From NCBI GenBank assembly GCA_014238205.1, contig JABABM010000003.1:62001-126000 (forward strand): 64,000 nt of DNA. Reading direction: 5' to 3'. Below, one piece after another: positions 1-8,963 of the stretch (position 1 is its first letter; the number at the start of each line of letters is the position of its first letter). A model generated the notes under the pieces. The model had not been told where the DNA came from and searched no databases. It saw nothing but the letters and a program-made list of their open reading frames with translations. Made by a program: the position numbers and the translations under genes. The stretch comes from Phycisphaerales bacterium (GTDB taxonomy: Bacteria; Planctomycetota; Phycisphaerae; Phycisphaerales; SM1A02).

Positions 1-2
1 CC

Positions 3-674
3 ATGGGTGATTGGCATGAGAGGGCCACAGACGTGGCAGCAGCCCTTGCTGATCTTCAGCGGGAAGAAAGCGAAAGCATGACGACGATGATCTCCTCGAG
101 CAAGGATCCCCAGGACATCGACATGGAGGTCGCAATGGAATCCATGAAGAAGATGCAGGACATATCAACGAGGCGTAATGCCCTGCGGGATGAACAACTG
201 CAACGAAACGAAGTCTCTCTCCGGGCCATCTGTGATGTTCTTCCGCCCGAGATGGAGGCACAGATGAACCTGGCATGGGACGAAGCTTCGTATCCAGCGG
301 TCTACATCGACCCTCGGGGCGTCGGAGACAAGCTCCTCGCCGCGATGGAACTCGATGGGTTGGATGAAACCGTCCGGGCTGATCTGCTCCTCCTGCAGCA
401 GGGCTACAGCGAGCAGTACAAGGAACAGTGCCTTGGACTTGTAGACATATTTGAAAGCATGCCTCCTCCCCCGGGGATGGGCAGTTTCAACCTGACGAAG
501 ATGGAGGATCGGGACAAGGCCATGAACCAGGCGGAACGTATCCGGTTCGAGCGTGACGATCTCTCCGACAAGACCCGTGATCGACTGCGTGCCATGCTGT
601 CCGAAGAACAGATCGAGATGATCGGTGGGCTGGATGTTTCGAAGAACACGACAATGCACTGGCCTAAATTCTGA
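3..674 (+). CDS. Hypothetical LTxxQ-type helical protein, probably cut at its 5' end
   Basis: I do not recognise a named family. The visible 223 residues are rich in Glu, Asp, Met, Gln and Arg and look almost entirely helical. They end in an LSEEQ motif (residues about 199-203) like the LTxxQ motif of Spy/CpxP-type periplasmic proteins. The first in-frame ATG lies 2 bases into the window and no signal peptide follows it, so the gene probably starts upstream. The minus-strand gene at 7713-8906 has a similar helical layout and ends with LTPGQ, so the two may be distant relatives. The stop is 14 bases before panB, so the two genes may be co-transcribed. Function unknown. Confidence 0.6.
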   Translation: MGDWHERATDVAAALADLQREESESMTTMISSSKDPQDIDMEVAMESMKKMQDISTRRNALRDEQLQRNEVSLRAICDVLPPEMEAQMNLAWDEASYPAVYIDPRGVGDKLLAAMELDGLDETVRADLLLLQQGYSEQYKEQCLGLVDIFESMPPPPGMGSFNLTKMEDRDKAMNQAERIRFERDDLSDKTRDRLRAMLSEEQIEMIGGLDVSKNTTMHWPKF

Positions 675-688
675 CGGGACCCACTGCC

Positions 689-1567
689 ATGAACATGAAC
701 CCGACTGATACAACACCAGCACCGTCGAATCCGGGCGTCACCCTGCAGACACTCCGGAAAGCTGCCGGGAATGGGGAACCTTTCGCCTGCCTGACCTGCT
801 ATGACGCCACCACGGCGCGTTGGCTTGAACGAGCAGGGATTCCCGTGCTGCTCGTTGGAGATACGGCAGCCGAGATGATTCTCGGGGAGCCGGGAACGAT
901 CCACGCTCCGCTTGATTTCATGCTCATGATTACCGCCGCGGTCAAGCGAGGAGCTCCCCACACGTTCGTAATGGGAGACATGCCCTTTGGTTCCTACCAG
1001 TGCGATGATGCCGAAGCGGTGCGGAATGCAATGCGATTCCTGACCGAGGGCCGAGCCGATGCCGTGAAGCTCGAGGTCGATATCGAGTGGGTCGGACTCG
1101 TTGCAAAACTCACCAAGGCCGGCGTGCCGGTCGTAGCCCACCTCGGATCTCGCCCACAATGTGCCAAGCAGGAAGGTGGTTATCGATCTGCTGGTCGCAC
1201 GCCAGCTGCCCTTGAGGTCATTGTCGACACCGCGATTGAAATGGAAGCAGCCGGTGCACGGATGATCCTGCTCGAGGCAGTACCCAACGAAGTCTCCCAG
1301 GCAGTCGTCAAGGCGACTTCGATTCCCGTCATCGGGTGCGGCGCAGGAACCGCCTGCCACGGCCAGATTGTGGTGACTCAGGACCTCTTGGGGCTCACGG
1401 ACTGGCAGCCGGCGTTCGCCCGCCCCATAGCCCGGCTCGGCGAGTCGCTCATGGAGGCCGCTGGAACCTGGCAGGCAAAGGTCGCCGCAGGCGACCTCGG
1501 TGAGCATCCCTACAGGATGAAGGGTGAACAAAGCCCTCAACCCGGAAAAACGACGGCACGAGACTGA
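689..1567 (+). CDS. panB: 3-methyl-2-oxobutanoate hydroxymethyltransferase (ketopantoate hydroxymethyltransferase)
   Basis: PanB transfers a hydroxymethyl group from methylene-tetrahydrofolate to 2-oxoisovalerate, the first step towards pantothenate and CoA, in the cytoplasm. The 292 residues form one TIM-barrel domain, slightly longer than the usual 260-270 because of short tails. Recognisable stretches are the metal-site Asp segments (LVGDTAAEMILG and VMGDMPFG), the Lys-Glu pair in AVKLEVD, the AHLGSRPQ loop and the IPVIGCGAG loop. The start is the first of two close ATGs (689 and 695). The N-terminal 20 residues are poorly conserved in this family, so either could be used. No panC or panD is adjacent. 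Confidence 0.93.
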   Translation: MNMNPTDTTPAPSNPGVTLQTLRKAAGNGEPFACLTCYDATTARWLERAGIPVLLVGDTAAEMILGEPGTIHAPLDFMLMITAAVKRGAPHTFVMGDMPFGSYQCDDAEAVRNAMRFLTEGRADAVKLEVDIEWVGLVAKLTKAGVPVVAHLGSRPQCAKQEGGYRSAGRTPAALEVIVDTAIEMEAAGARMILLEAVPNEVSQAVVKATSIPVIGCGAGTACHGQIVVTQDLLGLTDWQPAFARPIARLGESLMEAAGTWQAKVAAGDLGEHPYRMKGEQSPQPGKTTARD

Positions 1568-1653
1568 TCCTCCACATCCACGGATGTGAAACATGCATTG
1601 AAATAGATGCCCAGGGACTGCAACCGGCGTATGCTGAACCGGAGGCTCTTCCC

Positions 1654-3153
1654 GTGAAATCATCGGCACGCACATATCTTCCGGGCGTCTTGGCAATCCT
1701 GTTCTCCCTTGCGGTGATCTGCGCCCTTCTTGTTGCAGGCACAGCCTTCCTGAAGGAACAACGCCAGCGGGAAACCCGCTTGGCTGTTGAGCAAGCTGGA
1801 CTTCGCCTGGCCGCGGCAAGACCTCTTCAAATCGATGGAGAAGGGGCAGGAAGCGTGCTCGAGGAATGGTCGAGGGCCACCAGAGACCTGGCTGACTTCG
1901 TTCGACCCTCGGTCGTACATGTGAATGGAATACAGACTGTCAGGACCAGGGTAGGCGCACGCCCATTCAGCATGACAACCGGCAGCGGATGGATCTGGGA
2001 TTCAGCTGGGCACATCATCACCAATCATCATGTCGTTGATGGAACGGAGCGGGTTGAAGTACAGCTCTACGATGGACAGATCAGGAAAGCCCTCGTCGTA
2101 GGAAGCGATCCCTCCACAGACGTTGCAGTCCTTCGGATCGAGTCAGGCGGGTTGATTCCCGCGACCCGGCGGTCCCCGGGAGAGCCTGTTGAACAGGGGG
2201 AACTCTGCTTTGCATTCGGCTCCCCCTTCGACCTTCGTTTCTCCATGTCCACGGGAATAGTCTCTGGACTGGGCCGTGCAGTCTCGCTGCAGCCTGGTGG
2301 ATACGAGAACTTCATCCAGGTCGACGCATCGATCAACCCGGGAAACTCCGGAGGACCGTTGACTGACCATCTCGGACGCGTCATCGGAATGAATACGGCC
2401 ATTGCCACCAGCGAACCTGTCAGCCCCGACCAGCACGTAAACAGCATCGGCCTTGCCATCCCGTTGGACATGATCGAATCGGTTGCGGAGCAGGTCATTC
2501 AGCATGGGGAGGTTCGAAAGGGTTTCCTCGGAGTCGAGGTCATGAATCAGGAGGAGTACATCGGCACCTGGTTCCTTCGCAAGGGGTTCTCGGGGCGGGG
2601 TGTCGTCGTGGGTTTGATTCGACCCGACCATCCGACACGTGCCTCGGGACTTCGCACCGGGGACATCATCACCAGGTGCGATGGAAATCCCGTTTCCGGA
2701 CCGGATGTGCTGGACAGCCTCATTCTGGATGACGAGGACTCCACATCAATGCTTCGAATCTGGCGGAATGACCTGGACCTGTCCGCTCCTGCATGGCTGG
2801 ATATTGAGTGGGAACGTGAAGGCAACGCCCCAAGGGACGGGTTGGCCATCCATTCACTGAATGACAAGCTGGCCGAGTTTCACCGGGCACTGGGCTGCAG
2901 ACAACGTGGAGTCATCGTCTCGTTCACCCAGCCGGACATGCCAGCCGACCTGGCAGGTCTCCAGCCCGGCGACCTTGTAACCAGGGTCAACACGGACCCC
3001 GTTGCAAGCGTTCGACAACTTCAATCACGCATCTCGTCCATTGAGCCGGGTGAATCCGTCCTGCTTGAACTTTGGCGATTTGATCCCTCGGTCGGCGCCG
3101 GTGCCCTGGTACGGATCGAAGTGCCGCTGGGTCAGATTGACTTGGAGTACTGA
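1654..3153 (+). CDS. HtrA/DegP-like serine protease with one N-terminal membrane anchor and two PDZ domains
   Basis: Envelope protease or chaperone of the trypsin-like DegP/DegQ/DegS family, expected to act on misfolded exported proteins. Residues 10-31 form a membrane segment. The protease domain spans about 75-275, with catalytic His126 (in TNHHVVDG), Asp156 (in DPSTDVAVL) and Ser232 (in NPGNSGGP). Two PDZ domains follow (about 295-375 and 400-490). The first contains an atypical insert (LDDEDSTSMLRIW) in place of the usual end of the fold. The start is a GTG preceded by CCGGAGG about 10 bases upstream. The 3' end overlaps the convergent ABC ATPase gene by 22 bases. The retained anchor makes it closer to DegS/HhoB topology than to soluble DegP. 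Confidence 0.9.
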   Translation: MKSSARTYLPGVLAILFSLAVICALLVAGTAFLKEQRQRETRLAVEQAGLRLAAARPLQIDGEGAGSVLEEWSRATRDLADFVRPSVVHVNGIQTVRTRVGARPFSMTTGSGWIWDSAGHIITNHHVVDGTERVEVQLYDGQIRKALVVGSDPSTDVAVLRIESGGLIPATRRSPGEPVEQGELCFAFGSPFDLRFSMSTGIVSGLGRAVSLQPGGYENFIQVDASINPGNSGGPLTDHLGRVIGMNTAIATSEPVSPDQHVNSIGLAIPLDMIESVAEQVIQHGEVRKGFLGVEVMNQEEYIGTWFLRKGFSGRGVVVGLIRPDHPTRASGLRTGDIITRCDGNPVSGPDVLDSLILDDEDSTSMLRIWRNDLDLSAPAWLDIEWEREGNAPRDGLAIHSLNDKLAEFHRALGCRQRGVIVSFTQPDMPADLAGLQPGDLVTRVNTDPVASVRQLQSRISSIEPGESVLLELWRFDPSVGAGALVRIEVPLGQIDLEY

Positions 3154-3905
3154 GTTCGGGCCTCTTCAAGTACCTGTTCTACAGGACCATGTGACTTGAT
3201 CCGACCGGATTCCATCAGGGCAACCTCATCGCAGAGATGCCTTGCTACGGCCAGGTCATGCGTGATGAACAGGTAGGAAACCCCCGTTCTCTCCTGCAAA
3301 CTGGCCAGCAGGTTGATGATTGATGCCTGCACCGATACATCGAGCGCCGATGTGGGCTCGTCACAAACCACCAGGCTGGGCTCGGTTGATATGGCGCGGG
3401 CAATTGCAATCCGCTGCTTCTGCCCGCCAGAGAAGGCATGTGGATACCGGGATGCTGCGTCGGGCTCAAGACCACAGAGCTCCAGCAACTGCTCCACCCT
3501 TCGCCGAAGGGTCTCCCCCTTGGCCATGCCATGTACCAGGAGTGGCTCTCCCACGATCGTGCCTACGCGCATCCGGCTGTTCAGTGAACCCCCGGGATCC
3601 TGGAAGATGATCTGCATCCGCCGCCTCAACTGGCGAAGACGTCGCCTTGGGAGATCAAGAACGGCCTGCCCCTCGAAGAAAACCCGCCCGGCATGAGATG
3701 GAACCAGCCTGAGGATGGCACGGGCAAGCGTGGTTTTTCCACATCCACTTTCTCCGACGAGCCCCAGGGTGCGTCCCTGCTCCAGAGAGAGGTTCACTCC
3801 CTTGACCGGCTCAATCCAGTCGCCGCTTGACCGGTCCTTGAACCGGACGTGGAGGTTTTCAACTTGAAGAAGGGGATCCACCCGGACAAGAGTACCGGCT
3901 ACCAT
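3132..3905 (-). CDS. Oligopeptide/dipeptide ABC transporter ATP-binding protein (OppF/DppF-like), short C terminus
   Basis: ATP-hydrolysing subunit that would power a peptide (PepT-family) importer at the inner face of the membrane. From the chosen ATG it has 257 residues: Walker A GESGCGKT (51-58), Q-loop FQDP (101-104), signature FSGGQKQR (158-165), Walker [10 protein letters not shown] (181-189) and switch His216. The N terminus ([11 protein letters not shown]) is typical of OppF. Usual OppF proteins have about 320 residues, so the C-terminal oligopeptide-transporter extension is missing. The frame stays open upstream into thyA, but that part reads antisense to thyA and is not family-like. 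A GTG at 3881 is an equally good start. It stands alone here; peptide-transporter partners lie at 55.9-58.7 kb. Confidence 0.85.
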   Translation of the reverse strand: MVAGTLVRVDPLLQVENLHVRFKDRSSGDWIEPVKGVNLSLEQGRTLGLVGESGCGKTTLARAILRLVPSHAGRVFFEGQAVLDLPRRRLRQLRRRMQIIFQDPGGSLNSRMRVGTIVGEPLLVHGMAKGETLRRRVEQLLELCGLEPDAASRYPHAFSGGQKQRIAIARAISTEPSLVVCDEPTSALDVSVQASIINLLASLQERTGVSYLFITHDLAVARHLCDEVALMESGRIKSHGPVEQVLEEARTQYSKSI

Positions 3906-3911
3906 GGAACC

Positions 3912-4706
3912 ATGGAGCCCTACCTGGATCTGCTTCGTGATGTTCGGGACAACGGCACCCGAAAGGCCGACCGAACCGGCACTGGCACGCTCAGTGTCTT
4001 TGGTCGCCAGGTGCGATTCGACCTGGCTGCAGGGTTTCCGCTCGTCACGACGAAGAAGGTCCACCTGAAATCGATCATCCACGAACTCCTGTGGTTTCTT
4101 CGTGGTGAAACGAACGTCGGCCCGCTCCAGGAAGTAGGCGTGAGGATCTGGGACGAGTGGGCTGATGAGAACGGCGAACTTGGCCCCGTCTATGGCCACC
4201 AGTGGAGGTCATGGCCCAAGCCTGATGGGGATTCAGTCGACCAGGTTGCGGCCGTACTTGATGGCATTCGATCGAATCCCGACTCGAGGCGACTGATCAT
4301 CAGCGCCTGGAACGTCGCCGACATCGAGCACATGGCACTGCCCCCCTGCCACTCGCTCTTCCAGTTCTATGTTTCCGAGGGACGGCTTTCATGCCAGCTC
4401 TATCAGCGAAGTGCCGACCTGTTCCTGGGTGTCCCCTTCAACATCGCCTCGTATTCACTGCTCACGATGATGATTGCACAGGTCACCGGGCTGGAACCGG
4501 GAGAGTTCGTTCACACCTTCGGTGACGTCCACCTCTACGTGAACCATCTCGAACAGGTGGAGGAGCAGTTGTCACGTTCACCGAGGGCACTTCCAACCAT
4601 GCAGATGACGAAGGATGTCTCCTCGCTCTGGGACTTCCGATTTGAGGACTTTGAACTCCTTGAATACGACCCCCATCCTCGAATTGCCGCACCCGTGGCC
4701 GTCTGA
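3912..4706 (+). CDS. thyA: Thymidylate synthase
   Basis: Makes dTMP from dUMP using methylene-tetrahydrofolate, releasing dihydrofolate, in the cytoplasm. From this ATG the protein is 264 residues, the same length as E. coli ThyA, and the catalytic cysteine in [10 protein letters not shown] falls at residue 146, the same number as in E. coli. Other family signatures are [12 protein letters not shown] near the N terminus and the [17 protein letters not shown] segment. A longer frame opens at 3849 but the added residues are not family-like. folA follows after a 4-base gap, so the dihydrofolate product is recycled by its co-transcribed neighbour. The start codon lies only 6 bases from the start proposed for the divergent ABC ATPase gene. 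Confidence 0.97.
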   Translation: MEPYLDLLRDVRDNGTRKADRTGTGTLSVFGRQVRFDLAAGFPLVTTKKVHLKSIIHELLWFLRGETNVGPLQEVGVRIWDEWADENGELGPVYGHQWRSWPKPDGDSVDQVAAVLDGIRSNPDSRRLIISAWNVADIEHMALPPCHSLFQFYVSEGRLSCQLYQRSADLFLGVPFNIASYSLLTMMIAQVTGLEPGEFVHTFGDVHLYVNHLEQVEEQLSRSPRALPTMQMTKDVSSLWDFRFEDFELLEYDPHPRIAAPVAV

Positions 4707-4710
4707 CTCC

Positions 4711-5193
4711 ATGTCGATCACCCTCATCGTCGCTGCTGCGGAAAATCATGTCATCGGACGTGAGGGAGGGCTTCCGTGGCACCTGCCGGTCGACCTGCGC
4801 TACTTCAAGGAGACGACCATGGGGCATACCCTCATCATGGGTCGGCGGACCTGGGAGTCGTTCAGTGGCAGTTTGCCGGGTCGCCGTTCAATTGTTCTTT
4901 CAAGAAGTGATGCTCTTCTCCTTGAGGGCGCCGAGGTCGCCACCTCCCTGGACTCTGCATTGGAGATGGCAGGAGAAGGCGAAGTCTTCATCGCTGGTGG
5001 TGGTGAAATCTACTCCATGGCACTGCCCATTGCGGATCGCATTCTCATGACACGTGTTCATATCGAGGTTGAGGGAGACGCCAGCTTCCCCGAAATCGAT
5101 ACAGGTGACTGGTCAATGACCGAATCCAGACGGCAGGAATCGGATGCCGAAAACTGCCACGCCTGCACATTCCAGACATGGATGCGGCGCTGA
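4711..5193 (+). CDS. folA: Dihydrofolate reductase
   Basis: NADPH-dependent reduction of dihydrofolate to tetrahydrofolate, coupled to thymidylate synthesis. The 160 residues match the usual length of about 160. The N terminus (SITLIVAAAENHVIGREGGL) is typical, followed by the PWHLPVDLRYFK loop, where Asp28 is the counterpart of E. coli Asp27. The MGRRTWES and VFIAGGGEIY segments (NADPH site) are also present. An in-frame ATG at 4615 lies inside thyA and was not used. The 4-base gap after thyA indicates one transcript and probable translational coupling. Confidence 0.96.
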   Translation: MSITLIVAAAENHVIGREGGLPWHLPVDLRYFKETTMGHTLIMGRRTWESFSGSLPGRRSIVLSRSDALLLEGAEVATSLDSALEMAGEGEVFIAGGGEIYSMALPIADRILMTRVHIEVEGDASFPEIDTGDWSMTESRRQESDAENCHACTFQTWMRR

Positions 5194-5219
5194 GGCAGCC
5201 AGAAGAATTCAGGCAATTG

Positions 5220-5248
5220 TTGACGGTTTCATGGCACCGTGATGGGAT
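5220..5248 (+). promoter_or_regulatory. Possible sigma70-like promoter
   Basis: TTGACG (5220-5225) and TGGGAT (5243-5248) are separated by 17 bases, inside the 98-base gap between folA and the secreted-protein gene at 5292. The -35 box is close to consensus, but the -10 box matches at only three of six positions. Confidence 0.3.
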
Positions 5249-5291
5249 GCTTTGTCCTGCTGCCCGGCGCGTGCCCTGAAAGGAAATCGTA

Positions 5292-6098
5292 ATGGTGATG
5301 AATACCGTTCTGCTCCTGACCATTGTCGGTTGTTCAGCCCTGGTTCCCGGTCGATGCGAAGCGGAGGATGTCCACGGAAGCGGGTTTGGACTCGGAGGAA
5401 GCGCAAGGAGGGTTGCCATACTGCAACCCCTGTATGACTACGACTGCGTCGAAAGCGTCGTATGTGGATTCAAGCTGGACGGTCACCTGTACCAGGTCAT
5501 TGATCTGCACTGTGACAGGAGAATCGACTACGTACTGCGTGATGACGGGCTTGTTCTCATGGTTCTACCTCCCATTGAACATGAGCGGCATTCGACTCGT
5601 CCCGGGCCTGGTGAAGCAGATTGGCTTCATTTCAATCCCGAGACGGACATTCTCTGGAACGCGATCATTGATGATGGAAGGCCTTCTCCATTTCAATGGA
5701 TCAATCCCCATCGATGGCTTCATGAACAGGGGCTGCTTGAACTCCATGAGGGTGACCTGTTGGAGCAGGTCATTTACATAGATGAATACTCGATCGATGC
5801 TTGGACAGCTGATGTCACGGTCATGAGTTCATCAAGGCTGATACTCCCCGAGATCAAGCCGTTGGAAATGAGTTACCAGTGGCACTCCAGGGTGGATGCT
5901 GAAACCGGGATCGATTGCTGGAGCATCCGTATTCGCGGGGATCTCACATCAGTCAGTCGATGGCTTGCAGAAGCTGGATTCTTCGAACTTCACGTTGCGA
6001 TCGGCGGAATCGACTGCATGTGCAAGCTTGTCCCGAACCGGAACATTGTCGAGATCTACATGGGATCGAATCTCGCGGCAACCGTGCCTCTCGATTGA
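5292..6098 (+). CDS. Hypothetical secreted protein
   Basis: I do not recognise this 268-residue protein. It begins with a short hydrophobic signal-like stretch (NTVLLLTIVGCSALVPG) containing a cysteine. The Cys context does not clearly fit a lipobox, so either a Sec signal peptide or a lipoprotein is possible. The rest is a mixed beta-rich acidic domain with scattered Trp and Cys (five Cys in the mature part: DYDCVESVVC, HCDRR, DCWS and DCMC), which would suit disulfides in an exported protein. The start has an AAGGAAA Shine-Dalgarno about 9 bases upstream. It converges on the lipoprotein gene at 6103 with a gap of only 4 bases. Confidence 0.7.
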   Translation: MVMNTVLLLTIVGCSALVPGRCEAEDVHGSGFGLGGSARRVAILQPLYDYDCVESVVCGFKLDGHLYQVIDLHCDRRIDYVLRDDGLVLMVLPPIEHERHSTRPGPGEADWLHFNPETDILWNAIIDDGRPSPFQWINPHRWLHEQGLLELHEGDLLEQVIYIDEYSIDAWTADVTVMSSSRLILPEIKPLEMSYQWHSRVDAETGIDCWSIRIRGDLTSVSRWLAEAGFFELHVAIGGIDCMCKLVPNRNIVEIYMGSNLAATVPLD

Positions 6099-6102
6099 CC
6101 GC

Positions 6103-6534
6103 CTATTCCCGGACGCTTCCGCCGATGGCAATGAAGCCGACAAGAGGTTGCCCCTCTCCACTCTGGATCTCCACGAGAGCCAGCTCGGTCGGTTGCCGGA
6201 GTCGGAAGAAGCCGCCAGCGTTGAACTGCTGCCCGATGTCATCACGAAAGCTCTTCAAATCCAGCACGGCGCGGTCCCCTGCCTTGAGAGCTGGCAACGG
6301 ATGGCTGAACTGCTGGTTCAACCAGACAGTGGCGCCTTCCCAGTGTTGGTCGGTCGAGTTGACGATCTCCATGGAAGTTCCATCCCGGAATACCTGGACT
6401 GGAAACGTCTTGGTCGTGTGCAACTCGAATGGATAGGGTTTATTCGCCTTCGCTGGATCAAAGTTCTGGTGATTGCATGCCCCCAGGAGAAGGGCCAGGA
6501 GAAGGCATGGGGCATGGATCGGTGGAAATGACAT
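6103..6534 (-). CDS. Putative lipoprotein of unknown function
   Basis: A 143-residue protein starting MSFPPIHAP, then a hydrophobic run and the lipobox LLGAC, so it is probably exported, cut before the Cys and lipid-anchored. The mature part is a small beta-rich domain (TFPVQVFRDGTSMEIVNST, then ATVWLNQQF) resembling small immunoglobulin-like folds in planctomycete lipoproteins, but no function can be named. The n-region lacks a Lys or Arg, which is unusual. No better in-frame start exists. An extension of the frame to 6624 runs through the divergent dus gene. The ATG overlaps the proposed dus ATG in a single CATG. Confidence 0.65.
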   Translation of the reverse strand: MSFPPIHAPCLLLALLLGACNHQNFDPAKANKPYPFELHTTKTFPVQVFRDGTSMEIVNSTDQHWEGATVWLNQQFSHPLPALKAGDRAVLDLKSFRDDIGQQFNAGGFFRLRQPTELALVEIQSGEGQPLVGFIAIGGSVRE

Positions 6535-7726
6535 GACCGGTATTGTACGAGTTGATCCCTCGTGGGACACTGAACCCCTGATGTCTGTTGAAATGGAATC
6601 ATCGGTCCTTCCAGAAAGATCCACTGAGAGGACAACAGCGGAGATCGCTCGTGCGACGCGTGTCGATCCAAGGCTCCCGGAGACGGTGCCGGGCTTTGAT
6701 GCGCCCTTCTTTCAGGCCGGCCTGGCCGGTTATTCGGATGGGGCAATGCGACTCATCGCTCGACGCCACGGGTGTCCCTACTGCATCACCGAAGCGCTGC
6801 TTGACCAGACACTCATCAATGGTGGCAAGGGCCGTGTCCGGGAGGACCCCGATCTCCTGGCATCAGAGTGTGGCCTCGGGGATCCCGAAGCAAACCGCCT
6901 TGCCGGCCTCGATGACCACCCCATTGCCGGACAGGTGATGGGAACCGACCCCGAGGAGATGGCGATTGCATCCTCGATGCTCGTGGACATGAACTATGAC
7001 GTCATCGACATCAACCTCGCCTGTCCCGTGAAGAAGATCAGGCGTCGAAAGCGTGGCGGCCACCTTCTCGTGGATCCGGACGCGGCGCTGGCCGTCGTGT
7101 CGGCCGTTCGGGATGCCGTGCCGGATTCGATCCCCGTCACGGTCAAGATGCGGCGAAGTTTCGATGATTCAAGGGAAATGACATCCAGCTTTGATCGCAT
7201 CTTCGAGGGGATATATGAACTTGGTTGCGCCTGGGCGACGGTTCATTGCCGAACGGTTCAACAGAAATACAAGGGGCCGGGGCGGTGGTCATTTCTCGAG
7301 GAACTCATGAAGCGATACCCTGATCGGCCCGTCCTGGGCAGTGGTGACGTATGGACTGTCGATGACATCTTCCTCATGCTTGAAATCACGGGCGTACATG
7401 GAGTTTCAGTGGCAAGGGGATGCATCGGAAATCCATGGATCTTCAGGCAGGCACGGGAGTTGATGGAGGGAAGGGAGCCAACTGCGCCAACACTTCTCGA
7501 GCAACGCAATGCGTTGCTCGAGCACTACACGCTTTCCGTCACTCTGCATGGAGAACGGCCAGCCTCCAGAATGATGCGGAAATTCGGAATCAAGTTTTCC
7601 TCACATCACCCCACGCCCGAGAAGGTTCGGAGCCGCTTCATACAAGCGTCGACCATCGATGAATGGCATGGCGTACTCGATGAGTACTACCCCACTGATG
7701 AGGAATCACCGATCAGCGTTCCCTGA
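6533..7726 (+). CDS. tRNA-dihydrouridine synthase family protein
   Basis: FMN-dependent reduction of uridine to dihydrouridine in tRNA, in the cytoplasm. Domain order is a TIM barrel (from about residue 55), then a C-terminal helical RNA-binding domain (about 310-390). Visible marks are the LAGYSDGAMRLIARRHG segment, EALLDQTL, and the active-site cysteine loop NLACPVKKIRRRKRGG, where the Cys is the proton donor. The phosphate-binding GSGDVWT and ARGCIGNPWIF motifs near the end of the barrel are also present. I used the ATG at 6533, which has GGTGG 7 bases upstream. An ATG at 6581, with no clear Shine-Dalgarno, would give 381 residues and remove the overlap with the lipoprotein start. The 3' end overlaps the convergent gene at 7713 by 14 bases. 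Confidence 0.88.
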   Translation: MTGIVRVDPSWDTEPLMSVEMESSVLPERSTERTTAEIARATRVDPRLPETVPGFDAPFFQAGLAGYSDGAMRLIARRHGCPYCITEALLDQTLINGGKGRVREDPDLLASECGLGDPEANRLAGLDDHPIAGQVMGTDPEEMAIASSMLVDMNYDVIDINLACPVKKIRRRKRGGHLLVDPDAALAVVSAVRDAVPDSIPVTVKMRRSFDDSREMTSSFDRIFEGIYELGCAWATVHCRTVQQKYKGPGRWSFLEELMKRYPDRPVLGSGDVWTVDDIFLMLEITGVHGVSVARGCIGNPWIFRQARELMEGREPTAPTLLEQRNALLEHYTLSVTLHGERPASRMMRKFGIKFSSHHPTPEKVRSRFIQASTIDEWHGVLDEYYPTDEESPISVP

Positions 7727-8906
7727 TCGATCGCCAGGCTGCCGCACGCTGGCCTGGTGTCAGGAGTGCCTCGATCCTGCCACTGGTCCGTTCCTTGAGA
7801 GACTCAAGCTCTCCAGACAACTGGAGCCACTTTCGGCGGGACTCTGCTGCCTCCGGATCCTGTTCGGCCAATCTTGAGCCAAGCACGATGCCGTCGTTCA
7901 GCCTCGTCGTAATCAGCAGATCCTCCGCCCGACGGCGGACTTCATCACGTTCTTCAAGGTAGGAATCGAGGATATCTGCAACCTTGGCCTTCTGTTCAGC
8001 CTGGCCGTTCTTCGAAGCCCAGAGGCCGATCAATTCAGCTGAATCCTGTTCATGAAGCCAAGGAAAGAGAGCGGCGCGAATCCTGTTCTTCCATGCAAGC
8101 TCAGCCGCTGAATCACCCTCTGGACCTGAAAAGAATGATGCAATCGATCCAGAGGCCCACTGGTTGAGTTCATGCAGTGATCTCCACCTGGCAACCTGTT
8201 CCTGCATCAATCGACCGGCATCATCACCGCTGCCGGCAATTGAAGCAGCTCGTCGCTCCAGGGCCGCCTTCCGTGAGTTCGCAGCATGCAAGGCAATAAT
8301 TTCAACCGCCCGCTCTCTCCAGGTCTGGATGATTGGTTCGAGCATGCGAGTCCGAACCCCAGCCAGCAGAGAATCCTTCTCGCTCTCGACAAGGAAGGCC
8401 ATGTCGACGCCCTCCCCTGCATAACCGGGATCTGATGATCGGTGTCGAGCATGTTCCAAGACCACTCTCCGACGAAAATCGTCGGCTGGGCTTGGGCTGG
8501 AGTCACTTGTCGCGTCGCGAGCAAGAGACTCCGTTCCGTCTATGAGGTTTTCCAAATGGCGATCAGCTGCCTGCCAGTTCGCTTCGCGTGTCCGCAAGAC
8601 GGCGAGCCGAAGTTCTGAAAGCTGCATTGGAGACATCGAACCCAGACCCTGCAGCACGGCATCAAGTTGTTCTGATCCAGCCGCCTCGGCTCGCTCCGTT
8701 GAGTTCGCCTGGATGTCAAGGAGACCGTCGATGTAATCCTCGTAGAGGAAATCGGCAATCTGGATCTGCTCGGACTGGACTCCAATGCTGCGACAGAAAT
8801 CCATGTACGCGTCCCTGGTTGCAACAGGTTCGATTCGATGCGACGGATCGAGGGGCAGTTGCATTGCCGTAACCAGGAGCAAAATTGCCGTATTCAAGGT
8901 GAACAT
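7713..8906 (-). CDS. Hypothetical secreted helical protein ending in an LTPGQ motif
   Basis: A 397-residue protein not recognised by name. A signal-like N terminus (MFTLNTAILLLVTAMQLPLD) is followed by a long, almost wholly alpha-helical and charged region with coiled-coil potential (Arg, Glu, Ala and Gln rich). It ends with LTPGQRAAAW (LTPGQ about residues 382-386), as in the LTxxQ proteins. It resembles the incomplete protein at 3-674 in style and in C-terminal motif. It lies 57 bases downstream of xerD on the same strand. Its 3' end overlaps dus by 14 bases. It could be a periplasmic stress or scaffold protein, but no function is established. Confidence 0.7.
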   Translation of the reverse strand: MFTLNTAILLLVTAMQLPLDPSHRIEPVATRDAYMDFCRSIGVQSEQIQIADFLYEDYIDGLLDIQANSTERAEAAGSEQLDAVLQGLGSMSPMQLSELRLAVLRTREANWQAADRHLENLIDGTESLARDATSDSSPSPADDFRRRVVLEHARHRSSDPGYAGEGVDMAFLVESEKDSLLAGVRTRMLEPIIQTWRERAVEIIALHAANSRKAALERRAASIAGSGDDAGRLMQEQVARWRSLHELNQWASGSIASFFSGPEGDSAAELAWKNRIRAALFPWLHEQDSAELIGLWASKNGQAEQKAKVADILDSYLEERDEVRRRAEDLLITTRLNDGIVLGSRLAEQDPEAAESRRKWLQLSGELESLKERTSGRIEALLTPGQRAAAWRSIRER

Positions 8907-8963
8907 GGAGCGAACAGCCTACCAAGGAGGAGGGCGGCATGTTCATGCACTTGCACTTTCTCT

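Noticed and set aside
404-1819. Long minus-strand frame (471 codons)
   Set aside because: Lies antisense to panB and the start of the HtrA gene; Cys-, Arg- and Ser-rich composition without domains, typical of a shadow of a GC-rich gene.
3906-4199. N-terminal extension of the ABC ATPase frame
   Set aside because: Reads antisense into thyA and shows no OppF homology; family similarity starts near 3881-3905.
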